36,361 nt of DNA from DATAYF01 sp036272735 (GCA_036272735.1 DATAYF010000249.1:1-36361), one strand, 5' to 3'. Counted from the stretch's first letter, positions 24,650-34,687 are shown. The notes: generated by a model from the sequence alone, not told the origin. A program made the numbers and translations.

Positions 24650-24790
24650 AGAATTTACCATTCGCGGCGGAAGTCCCCTGCATTCATGCAGGGGGATGGA
24701 AGCCGTGCCACCGGCAGGCGGAGAAACCCCTTGACAGGAAGAGTCCTGTATGGTGCATTCGTTCTAACAAGGCTCCATACGTCCGTTAGG
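24650..24790 (-). mobile_element. IS200/IS605-like end sequence without transposase
   Basis: At 24675-24694 lies CCCCTGCAT-TC-ATGCAGGGG, a perfect 9-bp hairpin with a 2-nt loop, flanked by GGCGGAAGT and GGATGGAAGCC. On the minus strand this reads as the hairpin type seen at the ends of IS200/IS605 elements, and its GCATGAATGC apex equals that of the remnant near 1540. A solo end or non-autonomous (PATE-like) element is likely. Bases 24791-25054 show no coding pattern I trust and no other feature. Confidence 0.4.
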
Positions 24791-25054
24791 TGAAAAACCT
24801 CGTGGCAGGAGAACCGCTCTGTTCTCTTCGTTGGTGTCGCCTGGAGGTGGGTGCACGTCGCAACGAAGAGGAGCAACCAGCCGGCTGGGGAGGCCTTCTG
24901 GCACTCCTCACGGTCCTGCCCTCTCCCGTTCGAGTTGGTCGGCTTGCAATGCTCTCGGTCTCCGACAAGAGCCTCGTCGCCAGATGAGGAAGCGTTGGAA
25001 CGACGGGAGCACCCCTCGGCTTTTCGCCGCAGGGAGTCTCAGATGAGTTCACGA

Positions 25055-25115
25055 CCCGATATATTGACGAGGCTGTATGCGTCCGGGACACATACAGCCT
25101 CGTCAATATATCGGG
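25055..25115. repeat. perfect 25-bp-stem palindrome upstream of guaA
   Basis: Arms 25055-25079 and 25091-25115 (CCCGATATATTGACGAGGC outward) with an 11-nt loop. It ends 17 bp before a TATACT -10-like hexamer at 25132-25137, so it overlaps the -35 position of the likely guaA promoter. It could be an insertion, an operator or a terminator of upstream transcription. Confidence 0.7.
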
Positions 25116-25190
25116 CGGAGGGACTATGTGATATACTCTATCAACAAAAAGCCAGCCTGAATGTATCATGGTCCGTCAGAAAGGGAAGAT

Positions 25191-26840
25191 ATGCAAACCA
25201 CTGAGCGCCGCCAGGCGATCATTGTGCTAGATTTTGGTTCACAATATAGCCGCTTAATCACTCGCCGCGTGCGTGAATGCCAGGTATATAGCGAATTGGT
25301 GCCAGCCGAAACAACGCTGGCACAGTTACAGCAAAACCCCCATCTCGATATTCGCGGTTTTATTCTGTCGGGCGGTCCCTCCAGCGTCTACGACCAGAGC
25401 GCGCCAAATTGCGATCCGGCGATTTTAGAGAGCGGCCTGCCCGTGATGGGCATCTGTTATGGCATGCACCTGCTCGCAACGCAGCTCGGAGGCCATGTAC
25501 ATCCAACCGATGGCACACGCGAGTATGGCCCTGCCACGATTGAGGTCGCGGCAGAAGCCGCCAACGATGCCAATACGTATCGTATCTTCGCGGATATCGG
25601 TATCTCGCCCGCGCAGACGGATCGTCTCGATGTACCGCCCGTTCCCACGACGTTGCGTCTGCCTGTATGGATGAGCCACGGCGATAGCGTGGACGTGCTG
25701 CCGGACGGTTTCAAGGTCCTGGCTTCGACGGAGAGCAACCCGATTGCCGCTATCGCGCATCCGCGTGGCCTGGTGGGCCTGCAATTTCACCCTGAAGTGA
25801 CGCATACACCGCAGGGCAAAGCTATTATTCGCAACTTCCTCTTCGCCATTTGCGGCTGCACGCCAGACTGGACGCCGAACGCGGTCATCGACGAAGCGGT
25901 GACGCTGATTCGTGAGCAGGTCGGCGACGAGCGCGTCATCTGTGGTCTCTCAGGTGGCGTCGATTCGGCGGTCGCGGCGCTGCTGGTGCATCGCGCTATC
26001 GGTGATCGCCTGACGTGCATCTTCGTCGATACCGGTTGCATGCGCGCTGGCGAGGGTGAACAGGTCATCGATACCTTCAGCAAGCATATGCATATCCCGC
26101 TGGTCGCGGTCGATGCCAGCCAGCGCTTTCTGACGCGCCTGGATGGTGTTGTTGAGCCAGAGCAGAAACGCACAATTATTGGCGCGGAGTTCATTCGCGT
26201 CTTCGAGGAAGAGGCGCTTCAACTAGAAAAAGAGCATGGCAACATCGCTTTTCTGGCGCAGGGCACGCTCTACCCTGACGTTATCGAAAGCACCAGTCAT
26301 GACACCGCCGCCACCGCGACCAAGATCAAGACGCATCACAACGTGGGTGGGCTACCCGATGATATGCACTTCAAGCTCGTCGAGCCATTGCGCATGCTCT
26401 TCAAAGACGAAGTGCGTGAGATCGGCGCAACGCTTGGCCTGCCCGAAGACTGGGTCTGGCGTCATCCCTTCCCCGGTCCAGGGCTGGCAATCCGCATCAT
26501 CGGAGCAGTCAATGAGCCGCGTTTAGAGGTTCTGCGCCTGGCTGATAAGATCGTTGTCGATGAGATTCACCAGGCAGGCCTTTATCGCAACATAGGTCAG
26601 GCATTCGCGGTCCTCACCCCCATTCAGAGCGTAGGTGTGATGGGCGATGGTCGCACCTACGCCAATGTAGTAGCTGTGCGGGCAGTGAACACGGGCGATT
26701 TTATGACGGCGGATTGGGCAAAATTGCCGCACGAACTGCTGGGGCGCATCGCCAACCGCATTGTCAACGAAATTCCCAGCGTGAACCGCGTGGTGTACGA
26801 CATCACATCGAAGCCGCCCGCAACCATCGAGTGGGAATAA
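25191..26840 (+). CDS. guaA: GMP synthase (glutamine-hydrolysing)
   Basis: A 549-residue two-domain GMP synthetase converting XMP to GMP with ATP and glutamine. The class I amidotransferase has nucleophile C89 in GICYGMHLLA and the FHPEVTHT His/Glu pair. The ATP-pyrophosphatase has the PP-loop at 253-259 (LSGGVDSAV), and the dimerisation domain ends with the canonical PPATIEWE. The length is a little over the common 510-525 because of a ~15-residue insertion in the amidotransferase. ATG 25191 follows AAAGGGAAG; a longer frame from 25161 is less likely. No purine riboswitch was recognised upstream. It is monocistronic, closed by the 28-bp-stem palindrome. Confidence 0.97.
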   Translation: MQTTERRQAIIVLDFGSQYSRLITRRVRECQVYSELVPAETTLAQLQQNPHLDIRGFILSGGPSSVYDQSAPNCDPAILESGLPVMGICYGMHLLATQLGGHVHPTDGTREYGPATIEVAAEAANDANTYRIFADIGISPAQTDRLDVPPVPTTLRLPVWMSHGDSVDVLPDGFKVLASTESNPIAAIAHPRGLVGLQFHPEVTHTPQGKAIIRNFLFAICGCTPDWTPNAVIDEAVTLIREQVGDERVICGLSGGVDSAVAALLVHRAIGDRLTCIFVDTGCMRAGEGEQVIDTFSKHMHIPLVAVDASQRFLTRLDGVVEPEQKRTIIGAEFIRVFEEEALQLEKEHGNIAFLAQGTLYPDVIESTSHDTAATATKIKTHHNVGGLPDDMHFKLVEPLRMLFKDEVREIGATLGLPEDWVWRHPFPGPGLAIRIIGAVNEPRLEVLRLADKIVVDEIHQAGLYRNIGQAFAVLTPIQSVGVMGDGRTYANVVAVRAVNTGDFMTADWAKLPHELLGRIANRIVNEIPSVNRVVYDITSKPPATIEWE

Positions 26841-26847
26841 GCTCAAC

Positions 26848-26925
26848 GGCCCCCGCGAGGGGGGTCGCTACCATACCCGGCGAAGCCGCATCCCGTGTAT
26901 GGTAGCGACCCCCCTCGCGGGGGCC
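26848..26925. repeat. perfect 28-bp-stem palindrome after guaA (family D)
   Basis: Arms 26848-26875 and 26898-26925 (GGCCCCCGCGAGGGGGG outward); the 22-nt loop contains CGGC-GAA-GCCG, so a cruciform with a sub-hairpin is possible. It starts 8 bp after the guaA stop and could terminate it, though no T-run follows. Its loop side is shared with 6142-6162. Confidence 0.8.
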
Positions 26926-26993
26926 GTCCTCCAGCGGCGCGCCGTTAAACTCTACCATTCCCCCATTGGTCCCATGTTCAAACTACGAACACC

Positions 26994-27021
26994 TTATGCA
27001 AGGTCCGATATAGTATATAAT
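26994..27021 (+). promoter_or_regulatory. promoter of the receiver gene
   Basis: TATAAT at 27016-27021 with a weak -35 (TTATGC, 26994-26999, 16-bp spacer). The leader to ATG 27047 would be about 18 nt, containing the SD. Confidence 0.5.
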
Positions 27022-27046
27022 GAACATGAAGCCAAGGAGAAAACGC

Positions 27047-27445
27047 ATGCCAAAGAAAATACTGGTGGTTGACGACGACGAAAGCATAACCGAAGTCATC
27101 CAAATAACACTCGAAGGTGAAGGCTACCAGGTAGAGACCAGCCTGGATGGTTGTGGTATCCCTGGTTTCCCGCGTGGTGTGCCTGATCTCATTTTACTCG
27201 ATGTTTTGCTCCTGGGCAAAGACGGGCGCGAAATTTGTAAACAGCTCAAACAGAATGCCAGCACCGCGGCCATACCGGTAATTATGCTCTCGGCACACTC
27301 CGATGCCGATAAGTTAGCTGGCATAGGCAGCGCGGATGACTTCCTTGAAAAGCCGTTTGATGTCGATGTGCTCATTGACACCGTCGCGAAACATCTCAGG
27401 AACAGCGAGACACGACGCGCCGATTATGAAGGAACCATTGGCTAA
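27047..27445 (+). CDS. single-domain response regulator (receiver only)
   Basis: A 132-residue CheY-like receiver. The acidic pocket is D9, D10 and D11, phosphoacceptor D52 in LILLDVLLLGKDG, switch S82 in IMLSAH and K102 in LEKPF, so it should accept phosphate. No DNA-binding domain. I chose ATG 27047 behind AAGGAGAAAACGC; an ATG at 27020 in the same frame overlaps the -10 box. It lies 24 bp before recX on the same strand and probably shares a transcript. The only other receiver here, at 2384, is clearly divergent from it. The kinase partner is not in the window. Confidence 0.9.
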   Translation: MPKKILVVDDDESITEVIQITLEGEGYQVETSLDGCGIPGFPRGVPDLILLDVLLLGKDGREICKQLKQNASTAAIPVIMLSAHSDADKLAGIGSADDFLEKPFDVDVLIDTVAKHLRNSETRRADYEGTIG

Positions 27446-27469
27446 CCAGCCCTTTTAAGGAAAGTGACC

Positions 27470-28141
27470 GTGCGTATAACCGCGTTACAACCCCAGGCTC
27501 ATGATACTGAACGAGTAAATATTTTTGTCGATGGGCAGTTCTTGCTCGGCGTCAATGCACTGCTGGTCTACGAGATGTCGCTGGCGGTCGAGCAAGAATT
27601 GACGCCGCAGCAGCTTGAGCAATTGCGCTACGGGGAAGAGCTTCAACAAGCAGTCGAGCGATCCCTCAATTTCCTCTCGTTTCGTCCACGCAGTCGGGTG
27701 GAGATCCGCCGCTATTTGAGCAAGAAGCATACCAGCCCTGAAATCATCGCGGCAGTACTGGAACGGCTGGATGGGATGGAAGTGGTCAATGACCATGATT
27801 TCGCCACGTTTTGGGTCGAAAATCGCGATCATTTCAGCCCGCGCGGGGCACAGGCGCTCAAAAACGAATTGCGTATGAAAGGGGTCGCACGCGAAGTGGT
27901 CGATGAACTGGTCGATGACGAGCAGGACAATGAGCGCGCGCTACAGGCCGCCCGCAAAAAAGCCTCTTCCCTGGCGCGTCAACCAGGCATGGACTACGCG
28001 ACTTTTTACCGCCGCCTTGGCTCCTTCCTGCAACGCCGGGGCTTTAGCTTCGACATCACTAAAAAGACGGTCAGCACCTTCTGGCAAGAGCTACACGGCG
28101 ATGCTGAGGCCGAAGATTTCGACGCCACCGATGACGAGTAG
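27470..28141 (+). CDS. recX: RecA regulator RecX
   Basis: A 223-residue RecX, a cytosolic modulator that caps or dissociates RecA filaments. The helical three-helix repeats are visible: LNFLSFRPRSRVEIRRYL, then VLERLDGMEVVNDHDFATFWVENR and the PRGAQALKNELRMKGV signature, followed by a third repeat ending LQRRGFSFDITKKTVSTFW. About 60 N-terminal residues form a strand-rich lead-in common in this group, and the tail is acidic. GTG 27470 lies 9 nt after AAGG; GTG 27464 in the same frame is only 3 nt away and less likely. Its partner recA is not here, unlike the frequent recA-recX pair. Confidence 0.92.
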   Translation: MRITALQPQAHDTERVNIFVDGQFLLGVNALLVYEMSLAVEQELTPQQLEQLRYGEELQQAVERSLNFLSFRPRSRVEIRRYLSKKHTSPEIIAAVLERLDGMEVVNDHDFATFWVENRDHFSPRGAQALKNELRMKGVAREVVDELVDDEQDNERALQAARKKASSLARQPGMDYATFYRRLGSFLQRRGFSFDITKKTVSTFWQELHGDAEAEDFDATDDE

Positions 28142-28258
28142 TCCCCTTTCACACTCCTCAAGCAAGGCCAGTCCGAGTAGCATCTGTGCATTGCCGACAG
28201 GTCTTTGCTACAATCTATATTAAGAGTTATAAATTCTGGGAGAGACAAATACAGGCAC

Positions 28259-29635
28259 ATGCAGGACGATCATAAAGACAACCACGATGAGCAGAGGGAT
28301 GACGAAGTTGCAGAGATCAGTGACTTACCTCAAGAAGAACAGACTCCTTTTGCAAGCAAGCGATCCCCGACCCGCTTCTCGAATACGCTTCTCTCCTACT
28401 TCGATTGGTCACATCGCCATCGTCGTGCCTCTCTGCTCTTGTCCATTGGCCTGGTAGCTCTCACCGTCCTGATTATTCTAGGGAGTCTCCGCCCATTCCA
28501 ATCGTTACAAGGCGGCAAGGGGCCGGGACCAGTGCCCACGCCAACTCTGCTTTCTGGATCGGATCTCTTCTACTTCAGTCCATTGCCATCCTGGGGAACC
28601 GTCTCGCTCGACGGGCAACCGCTGCCGCACGTTCCTGCTCCCATTGTGAGCAATGAACCTCCCGTGCGCCTGCCCCATGGACGCCATGTACTCACATGGC
28701 AGGCTGCTCCGTTTGAGCCGCAACGCTGCGTCCTACTCGTTCCACCGCAGCAAGGTTCCGGGCAAACCTGCCATATCACCCAGGCTCCATTGACGAGTTT
28801 TGCCGATCATGCCGCACTGATTACCATTCCTGCCACCCTGGCTCAATTGCCCACGGGAGCGCGCAATTCGCTGGTCCAGGACACGCAGTCCCTTCTCGAT
28901 ACGCAACGATCCCAAGAGACCGTTCAGCCTGGTGAGCGCTACGCGCTAGGAACGGACCCCGCTCAGGTGCGGACAGCCACTATCCCCCTACAGGCGACCA
29001 TGCGCTTCCATCTGGATACGGATCCCCATGCCCCGGCGAATTGCTCCAGCGTCAGCCTGGGTCAGGGATGTACCATCGCAGGCCAGGATTGCCACCTCTT
29101 CTGCACACCAATCTGGCCGGAAACGCCCGGAGCCATCTGGCATATTGCCGCCATCTTTCATACCGACTGGCAATACACGACTCCTGACGGGCAACGCATC
29201 GCGAACACAGCACAACACACCGGGTCGCCTGTCGAACAGTTTATTACTCTGCAAGTCACCTGGACGAGAGGACACCTGCAGGTCGCTTTTCAGGACCAGG
29301 AAACCAGTTCATTTGATAATCCCGCCTGTATCGCCACGGTTGGAACGGTTGGAGCTACTTACACCTACCAGTTTGCCGTGGGGGACAACACCAAGCCATT
29401 AAGCTGGCTATACGCATCTGCCCATAAAGCTGCCAGCGGATGTATCGCTACTACACAGGTAAACGCGCAGTCAACATTTTTTTCCTCGCCACACATGCGT
29501 GATGTCCTCCTCCTGCAACGCTTTGGCGTCCTGCTAGCCGCCAACGACGCGGCACATCGCTTGTGGCCGAGCCTGCCCGTCGCCGATAGCTACGAGCAGC
29601 AGCTTGCCCAAAATCTGGCACAACAAGTGCAGTAG
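28259..29635 (+). CDS. uncharacterised single-span membrane protein with large extracytoplasmic domain
   Basis: I do not recognise a family. The 458-residue product has an acidic, charged cytoplasmic N-terminus (1-55), a basic stop (HRHRR), one hydrophobic helix at about 60-77 (LLLSIGLVALTVLIILGSL), a Pro/Gly linker and a beta-rich outer part with cysteines (CVLL, CHIT, NCSSVSLGQGCTIAGQDCHLFC) likely to form disulfides. A segment with VSLDGQPLPHVPAP resembles PEGA-like carbohydrate or wall-binding repeats, but weakly. ATG 28259 has only AGG close upstream; a frame-open TTG at 28205 is possible. Its convergent neighbour is a membrane kinase with a similar layout. Confidence 0.7.
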   Translation: MQDDHKDNHDEQRDDEVAEISDLPQEEQTPFASKRSPTRFSNTLLSYFDWSHRHRRASLLLSIGLVALTVLIILGSLRPFQSLQGGKGPGPVPTPTLLSGSDLFYFSPLPSWGTVSLDGQPLPHVPAPIVSNEPPVRLPHGRHVLTWQAAPFEPQRCVLLVPPQQGSGQTCHITQAPLTSFADHAALITIPATLAQLPTGARNSLVQDTQSLLDTQRSQETVQPGERYALGTDPAQVRTATIPLQATMRFHLDTDPHAPANCSSVSLGQGCTIAGQDCHLFCTPIWPETPGAIWHIAAIFHTDWQYTTPDGQRIANTAQHTGSPVEQFITLQVTWTRGHLQVAFQDQETSSFDNPACIATVGTVGATYTYQFAVGDNTKPLSWLYASAHKAASGCIATTQVNAQSTFFSSPHMRDVLLLQRFGVLLAANDAAHRLWPSLPVADSYEQQLAQNLAQQVQ

Positions 29636-29689
29636 ATGCCTTTCAAAAAATGGAATCCGGTTATGCTGTTTCCGTGAAAAGCGTGCAAT

Positions 29690-29720
29690 GGCCGAGAGGG
29701 AGGCAAGCTCCCTCTCGGCC
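29690..29720. terminator. bidirectional terminator between convergent genes
   Basis: A perfect 12-bp stem (GGCCGAGAGGGA and complement) with a 7-nt loop. CCCCTTTT follows on the plus strand and a short A-rich run on the other side is weak. It lies between the stops of the outer-domain protein and the kinase. Confidence 0.65.
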
Positions 29721-29737
29721 CCTCCCCCTTTTGCGCC

Positions 29738-31843
29738 CTATGATACCTTAGGCACCTTAGGCACGGTCACGGTTGGCAAGGTGGCGGGATTGGCGGTCGT
29801 CACGTGGATTTGCCCGACATTGCTGGGCACGGTGTCGCCCATCGAGATGCGCATGGTGGTGGCGTTGTTGTCCAGGCCCGGCATCGTGGCAATATAAGCT
29901 CGCGCCGCCTGCAACTTCATGCCGCTGATATGCATCTGGATGCGCGCAAGTTCGTCGCCTGGGATCTGATACTGCGCCACGCCCGCTATCGGCACGGCCA
30001 GTTTCACCACACCCGCGTCATCGATGCTGCGCACGACCGACTTCCCTATCTGCGTCTGGCTATTGAGCAGGGCATAGTTCTGCGGCGCTTGCTGCTGAAA
30101 CATCGCCAGTGCCAGCGTATGCACATCCTGCGTCTTGATACACTCCACGCTGCCCTGCTCCGTCAATGTCACCGTCACCGTCTTGCTGGCACTGCCAAGC
30201 TGAGGATTCGAGTCCACATTGCCATCGGTATAGTTGATTTTGCCCACTGTCGTGCAGCTACTCGTGCGAGCCTGCTGCTGCAAATTCTGCGCAAGTTGCG
30301 TGCGCAACGCCGGGCGTTCCTGGTCCGCGAGCGCAGCAATATCAGCCAATGAGACAGCCTGGTGACAATCAAAAATGCCGAGCACACACGCGGATTGGCC
30401 CGAAGTTGGACCTGTAACAGACCCCGTTTGCGTATTGCTGAGGACGTTGGCGGGCAGCGAGGCCGTATTCGCGTCGACGTTGTGTATGGTCGGCAGCGCA
30501 CTCATGCTCAGGACCTTGCTTACCTTCTGCACACGCGGACTCACCACCACATCGGTCGAGATAGCCGCTTGCACCGCCATGTAGCCCATGCCGCCAATAA
30601 TAGCCAGCAACGCGACAATCGCGATAGTCACGATGCCGAGCAGAGAGCGCTTGCGTCGTTTTGACTTTGACAATTTGGGAGGGATCGCAGGGGCGGCAAT
30701 AGCAAGTTCGTTTGTCGACTGTAACCGAGCCAGGTCCTCCGGCTTGACGTATGTGGTCGTCGCGCTATAATCCTCGCGCTGGAAATGACTGCTCTGATCG
30801 GGCATCGACGGCAGCACCAGTTCCGCACGGTGTACCTTCACATCGTTGAGACTGGCGGAACGCTTGATCTGCACAGGTTGCTCAGCCGGAGGGCCTTCTT
30901 GGACGCGTTCGCCACGTTTCCCGCGTTCTACGCGCTCCACAAGCGGCGGTACAGCGCCTTCTGAGGCCAGGCGTTGCTGCACCTGCGGGCCTCTGGACCA
31001 GCTTTCATATGCCTGCTGGAACGCGTCCAGCAACTCGTCGGCGCTGGCAAAACGCCCATCGGGACGCGTAGTCACACAACGCTTGATAATCGCGCTGAAC
31101 ACAGGAGGCACCGTGCGCACCCTCCCCAACTGTGTGGGCAGTTCGCCGGTCAACATTTCATAGAGAATAATACCAAGCGAGTAGATATCGTTACTGGGAG
31201 CAACGATCCCTTCGAGCCGCTCAGGAGCCATGTACGCGGCCGTGCCTACCTCGTGGCCCGAAGAAGTCAATGGTGCGCTGGTGGCCTGCTCGCCCGAAAC
31301 CGAAGCAATGCCAAAGTCGATCAGGCGCACGTAGATGGCATCGCCGCCCTCTTCGCTATCCAGCAAGATGTTGCTCGGCTTCAGATCACGATGGATCACA
31401 CCACGACGATGAATATAGGCAACCGCCTGCACGAGCGCGGTAAACAATTGCTCAATTTCGGCATACGCCAGGGAGCCGTGCTCCAGGCGCGTCGCCAGCG
31501 TGCCACCCTTAATATAAGGAGTAACCAGGAAGAGGCGTCCACCCTCGTCGCTGAATTCGATCAGCGGGAGAATATGTTCATGTAAAAGATGGGCGGTAAC
31601 TTCGGCCTCGCGTAAAAAACGTCTGCGCGCAACCGCATCGTGCACCAGGTCAGAGCGCATAATCTTAATGGCTACCTCGCGACCAAACGCTGTGCGCTGA
31701 CGCGCCAGGTACACCTCACCCATACCGCCAATATCGATGTGTCGAATCAGATCGTAATTGCCGAAACGCCTCCGGGGCATCGCATTCGCAGGGTACTCCT
31801 GCTCATGGTGTTGCTCGTGGATAGGTCCGTGTTGTTCTTTCAT
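29738..31843 (-). CDS. membrane Ser/Thr protein kinase with baseplate-J-like outer domain
   Basis: A 701-residue PknB-type kinase. Glycine loop IGGMGEVYLA, ATP lysine K60 in VAIKIM, catalytic D153 in HRDLKPSN, DFG D176 in LIDFGIAS and YMAPERL are all intact. A Pro/Glu linker leads to one membrane helix at about 398-421, then an outer domain of ~280 residues. Its end (GMKLQAARAYIATMPGL, then TMRISMGDTVPSN) looks like the baseplate-J/gp47 family that I recall in Chloroflexota surface proteins; that is pattern memory. The start is not settled: ATG 31843 opens the frame without SD, ATG 31780 has AGGAG 10 nt before it, and GTG 31900 is nearest the promoter. Confidence 0.9.
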   Translation of the reverse strand: MKEQHGPIHEQHHEQEYPANAMPRRRFGNYDLIRHIDIGGMGEVYLARQRTAFGREVAIKIMRSDLVHDAVARRRFLREAEVTAHLLHEHILPLIEFSDEGGRLFLVTPYIKGGTLATRLEHGSLAYAEIEQLFTALVQAVAYIHRRGVIHRDLKPSNILLDSEEGGDAIYVRLIDFGIASVSGEQATSAPLTSSGHEVGTAAYMAPERLEGIVAPSNDIYSLGIILYEMLTGELPTQLGRVRTVPPVFSAIIKRCVTTRPDGRFASADELLDAFQQAYESWSRGPQVQQRLASEGAVPPLVERVERGKRGERVQEGPPAEQPVQIKRSASLNDVKVHRAELVLPSMPDQSSHFQREDYSATTTYVKPEDLARLQSTNELAIAAPAIPPKLSKSKRRKRSLLGIVTIAIVALLAIIGGMGYMAVQAAISTDVVVSPRVQKVSKVLSMSALPTIHNVDANTASLPANVLSNTQTGSVTGPTSGQSACVLGIFDCHQAVSLADIAALADQERPALRTQLAQNLQQQARTSSCTTVGKINYTDGNVDSNPQLGSASKTVTVTLTEQGSVECIKTQDVHTLALAMFQQQAPQNYALLNSQTQIGKSVVRSIDDAGVVKLAVPIAGVAQYQIPGDELARIQMHISGMKLQAARAYIATMPGLDNNATTMRISMGDTVPSNVGQIHVTTANPATLPTVTVPKVPKVS

Positions 31844-31923
31844 AAATTTTGTTTCGCGCGTTGGAAAATGACTACTGTCTACTAGTAAGACGCACAGCAC
31901 GCCACAAAGTTTTCATTCATCGT

Positions 31924-31953
31924 AGCATACTATGCTGCAAAACGCCAACTCAA
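31924..31953 (-). promoter_or_regulatory. promoter of the Ser/Thr kinase with overlapping small palindrome
   Basis: On the minus strand TTGAGT (31953-31948), an 18-bp spacer and TATGCT (31929-31924). AGCATA-C-TATGCT spans 31924-31936, covering the -10, so it may be an operator. Moderate match to consensus. Confidence 0.4.
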
Positions 31954-32016
31954 TAGGACAAAACAGCGCTACAGAGAAAACCCTATAATTTCTAACACAA
32001 TTCTTACACTTTTTCC

Positions 32017-32046
32017 TTGCGTAAGCGAATTGCGATGGTGTATGAT
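32017..32046 (+). promoter_or_regulatory. groESL promoter
   Basis: TTGCGT (32017-32022), an 18-bp spacer and TATGAT (32041-32046), placing the start at about 32053, directly at the CIRCE element. Confidence 0.6.
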
Positions 32047-32054
32047 ATACGCGG

Positions 32055-32081
32055 TTCGCACTCTAGAGTTAAGAGTGCTAA
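32055..32081 (+). promoter_or_regulatory. CIRCE operator (HrcA binding site)
   Basis: TTCGCACTC-N9-GAGTGCTAA matches the CIRCE consensus with one change in the left arm (C for A). It sits at the predicted transcription start, so HrcA would repress groESL until heat shock. Confidence 0.93.
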
Positions 32082-32148
32082 AAATAACGCAGATAAGCCC
32101 TGGCTTATCGAGTATAAAATTGAGAACAAAAACAAGGAGAATTGGCGT

Positions 32149-32451
32149 ATGTCAACCGTGAGTGTAAAGCTCCGGCCGCTGGGTGACCGCGTGGTCGTCA
32201 AAGCCCTGGCCCGCGAAGCAACAACCAAAAGTGGCATTGTGCTACCAGATACAGCGACAGAGAAGCCCCAGGAGGGCCAGATTCTGGCCGTAGGTTCTGG
32301 CAAAGTGCTGGATAATGGCAAGCGCACAACCTTTGAGGTCCAGGTGGGACAGCGGGTGCTCTTTGCGAAATACGCCGGTACAGAAATCAAAATCGAAGGC
32401 GAAGAGTATCTCATCCTGCGCGAAAGCGACATCATGGGCATTGTAGAGTAA
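32149..32451 (+). CDS. groES: co-chaperonin GroES
   Basis: A 100-residue Hsp10 that caps the GroEL cavity. VKLRPLGDRVVVKALAREATTKSGIVLPDTATEKPQEG contains the mobile loop and family signature; the end reads EEYLILRESDIMGIVE. ATG 32149 follows AAGGAG at 32134-32139; a frame to 32017 runs through CIRCE and is not coding. The leader is about 95 nt. First gene of the operon, 60 bp before groEL. Normal length. Confidence 0.98.
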   Translation: MSTVSVKLRPLGDRVVVKALAREATTKSGIVLPDTATEKPQEGQILAVGSGKVLDNGKRTTFEVQVGQRVLFAKYAGTEIKIEGEEYLILRESDIMGIVE

Positions 32452-32511
32452 TACTTATTTACAGAAGTGTAAATTCTTTGTAGACAGGCATATACATTAG
32501 GAGATGATTCA

Positions 32512-34161
<1,650 letters not shown>

Positions 34162-34199
34162 CTGTAGCCCATCGCTACTCTGCATAACCAGCTCATAGT

Positions 34200-34237
34200 A
34201 AAAAAGGTGCTTCCTCCATGGAGAAGGCACCTTTTTT
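34200..34237 (+). terminator. Rho-independent terminator of groESL
   Basis: AAAAAAGGTGC...GGCACCTTTTTT, a near-perfect stem around CCATGG, starting 39 bp after the groEL stop with a T6 run. Confidence 0.92.
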
Positions 34238-34257
34238 GTGGTTGTACGTGAACGAAT

Positions 34258-34274
34258 ATTCCTTTATACATTGG
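34258..34274. repeat. 17-bp inverted match to 36293-36309, left flank of the ArsR-SRPBCC block
   Basis: ATTCCTTTATACATTGG here is the exact reverse complement of 36293-36309. The pair flanks the four-gene block from the groEL terminator side to the window edge. Confidence 0.6.
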
Positions 34275-34285
34275 CAAGCGGGCCA

Positions 34286-34330
34286 TTGACAACGCTTCAC
34301 GATCTTCATATAATTAACTGTATGGTTAAT
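34286..34330 (+). promoter_or_regulatory. consensus promoter with ArsR-type operator, leaderless arsR-like gene
   Basis: Perfect TTGACA (34286-34291), 17-bp spacer, TATAAT (34309-34314). The likely start at 34321/34322 coincides with ATG 34322. The inverted repeat ATTAAC-N6-GTTAAT (34313-34330) overlaps the -10 and the start codon; its TTAAC begins at the last base of the -10, as at 35214. Confidence 0.75.
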
Positions 34331-34687
34331 AGTTCGTCAGAGCAACTCAATACCGTCTTTTTGGCGCTCGCTGATCCCACACGCCGGGCCATCTTAGAAC
34401 GCCTGGCGCGCGGAGAGGCTTCTGGAACGGAACTGGCACGCCCTTTCTCAATCTCCGTGCCAGCGATCTCCAAACATTTACGGGTGCTAGAAAACGCTGA
34501 TCTGATCCTGCACCGCAAGGACGGACGGACGCACCGGTTTCGCCTCGCTGCCCGTCCCATGAGAGAGGCTGCCGCCTGGCTTGAACACTACCGGCACTTC
34601 TGGGAAGCACAATTCGACTCCCTGGATACCTACCTGGAAGCGACTTCTGAAGAGGAGAAAGACACTATTGATCCCTCCAGCATTTGA
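34322..34687 (+). CDS. ArsR-family winged-helix transcriptional repressor
   Basis: A 121-residue ArsR/SmtB-fold regulator. The helix-turn-helix is at about 26-65 (RRAILERLARGEASGTELA, then ISVPAISKHLRVLENADLI) and the beta wing is LHRKDGRTHRFRLAA. No cysteine metal site is visible, which fits the SdpR/YczG-like type often paired with SRPBCC/AHSA1 proteins and responding to non-metal signals. ATG 34322 has no SD and falls at the predicted transcript start, so it is probably leaderless; the longer frame to 34238 crosses the promoter and is not used. It overlaps the next gene by 20 nt. Autorepression is inferred from the operator on its promoter. Confidence 0.88.
   Translation: MVNSSSEQLNTVFLALADPTRRAILERLARGEASGTELARPFSISVPAISKHLRVLENADLILHRKDGRTHRFRLAARPMREAAAWLEHYRHFWEAQFDSLDTYLEATSEEEKDTIDPSSI

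Noticed and set aside
24870..25190. Purine riboswitch upstream of guaA
   Set aside because: I could not find the conserved three-way junction bases; the main structure is a simple long palindrome.
24786..25204. Overlapping frames on both strands between the IS-like end and guaA
   Set aside because: Arg/Ser-rich GC-bias frames with no SD, running into the palindrome. I could not match them to a TnpB C-terminus.
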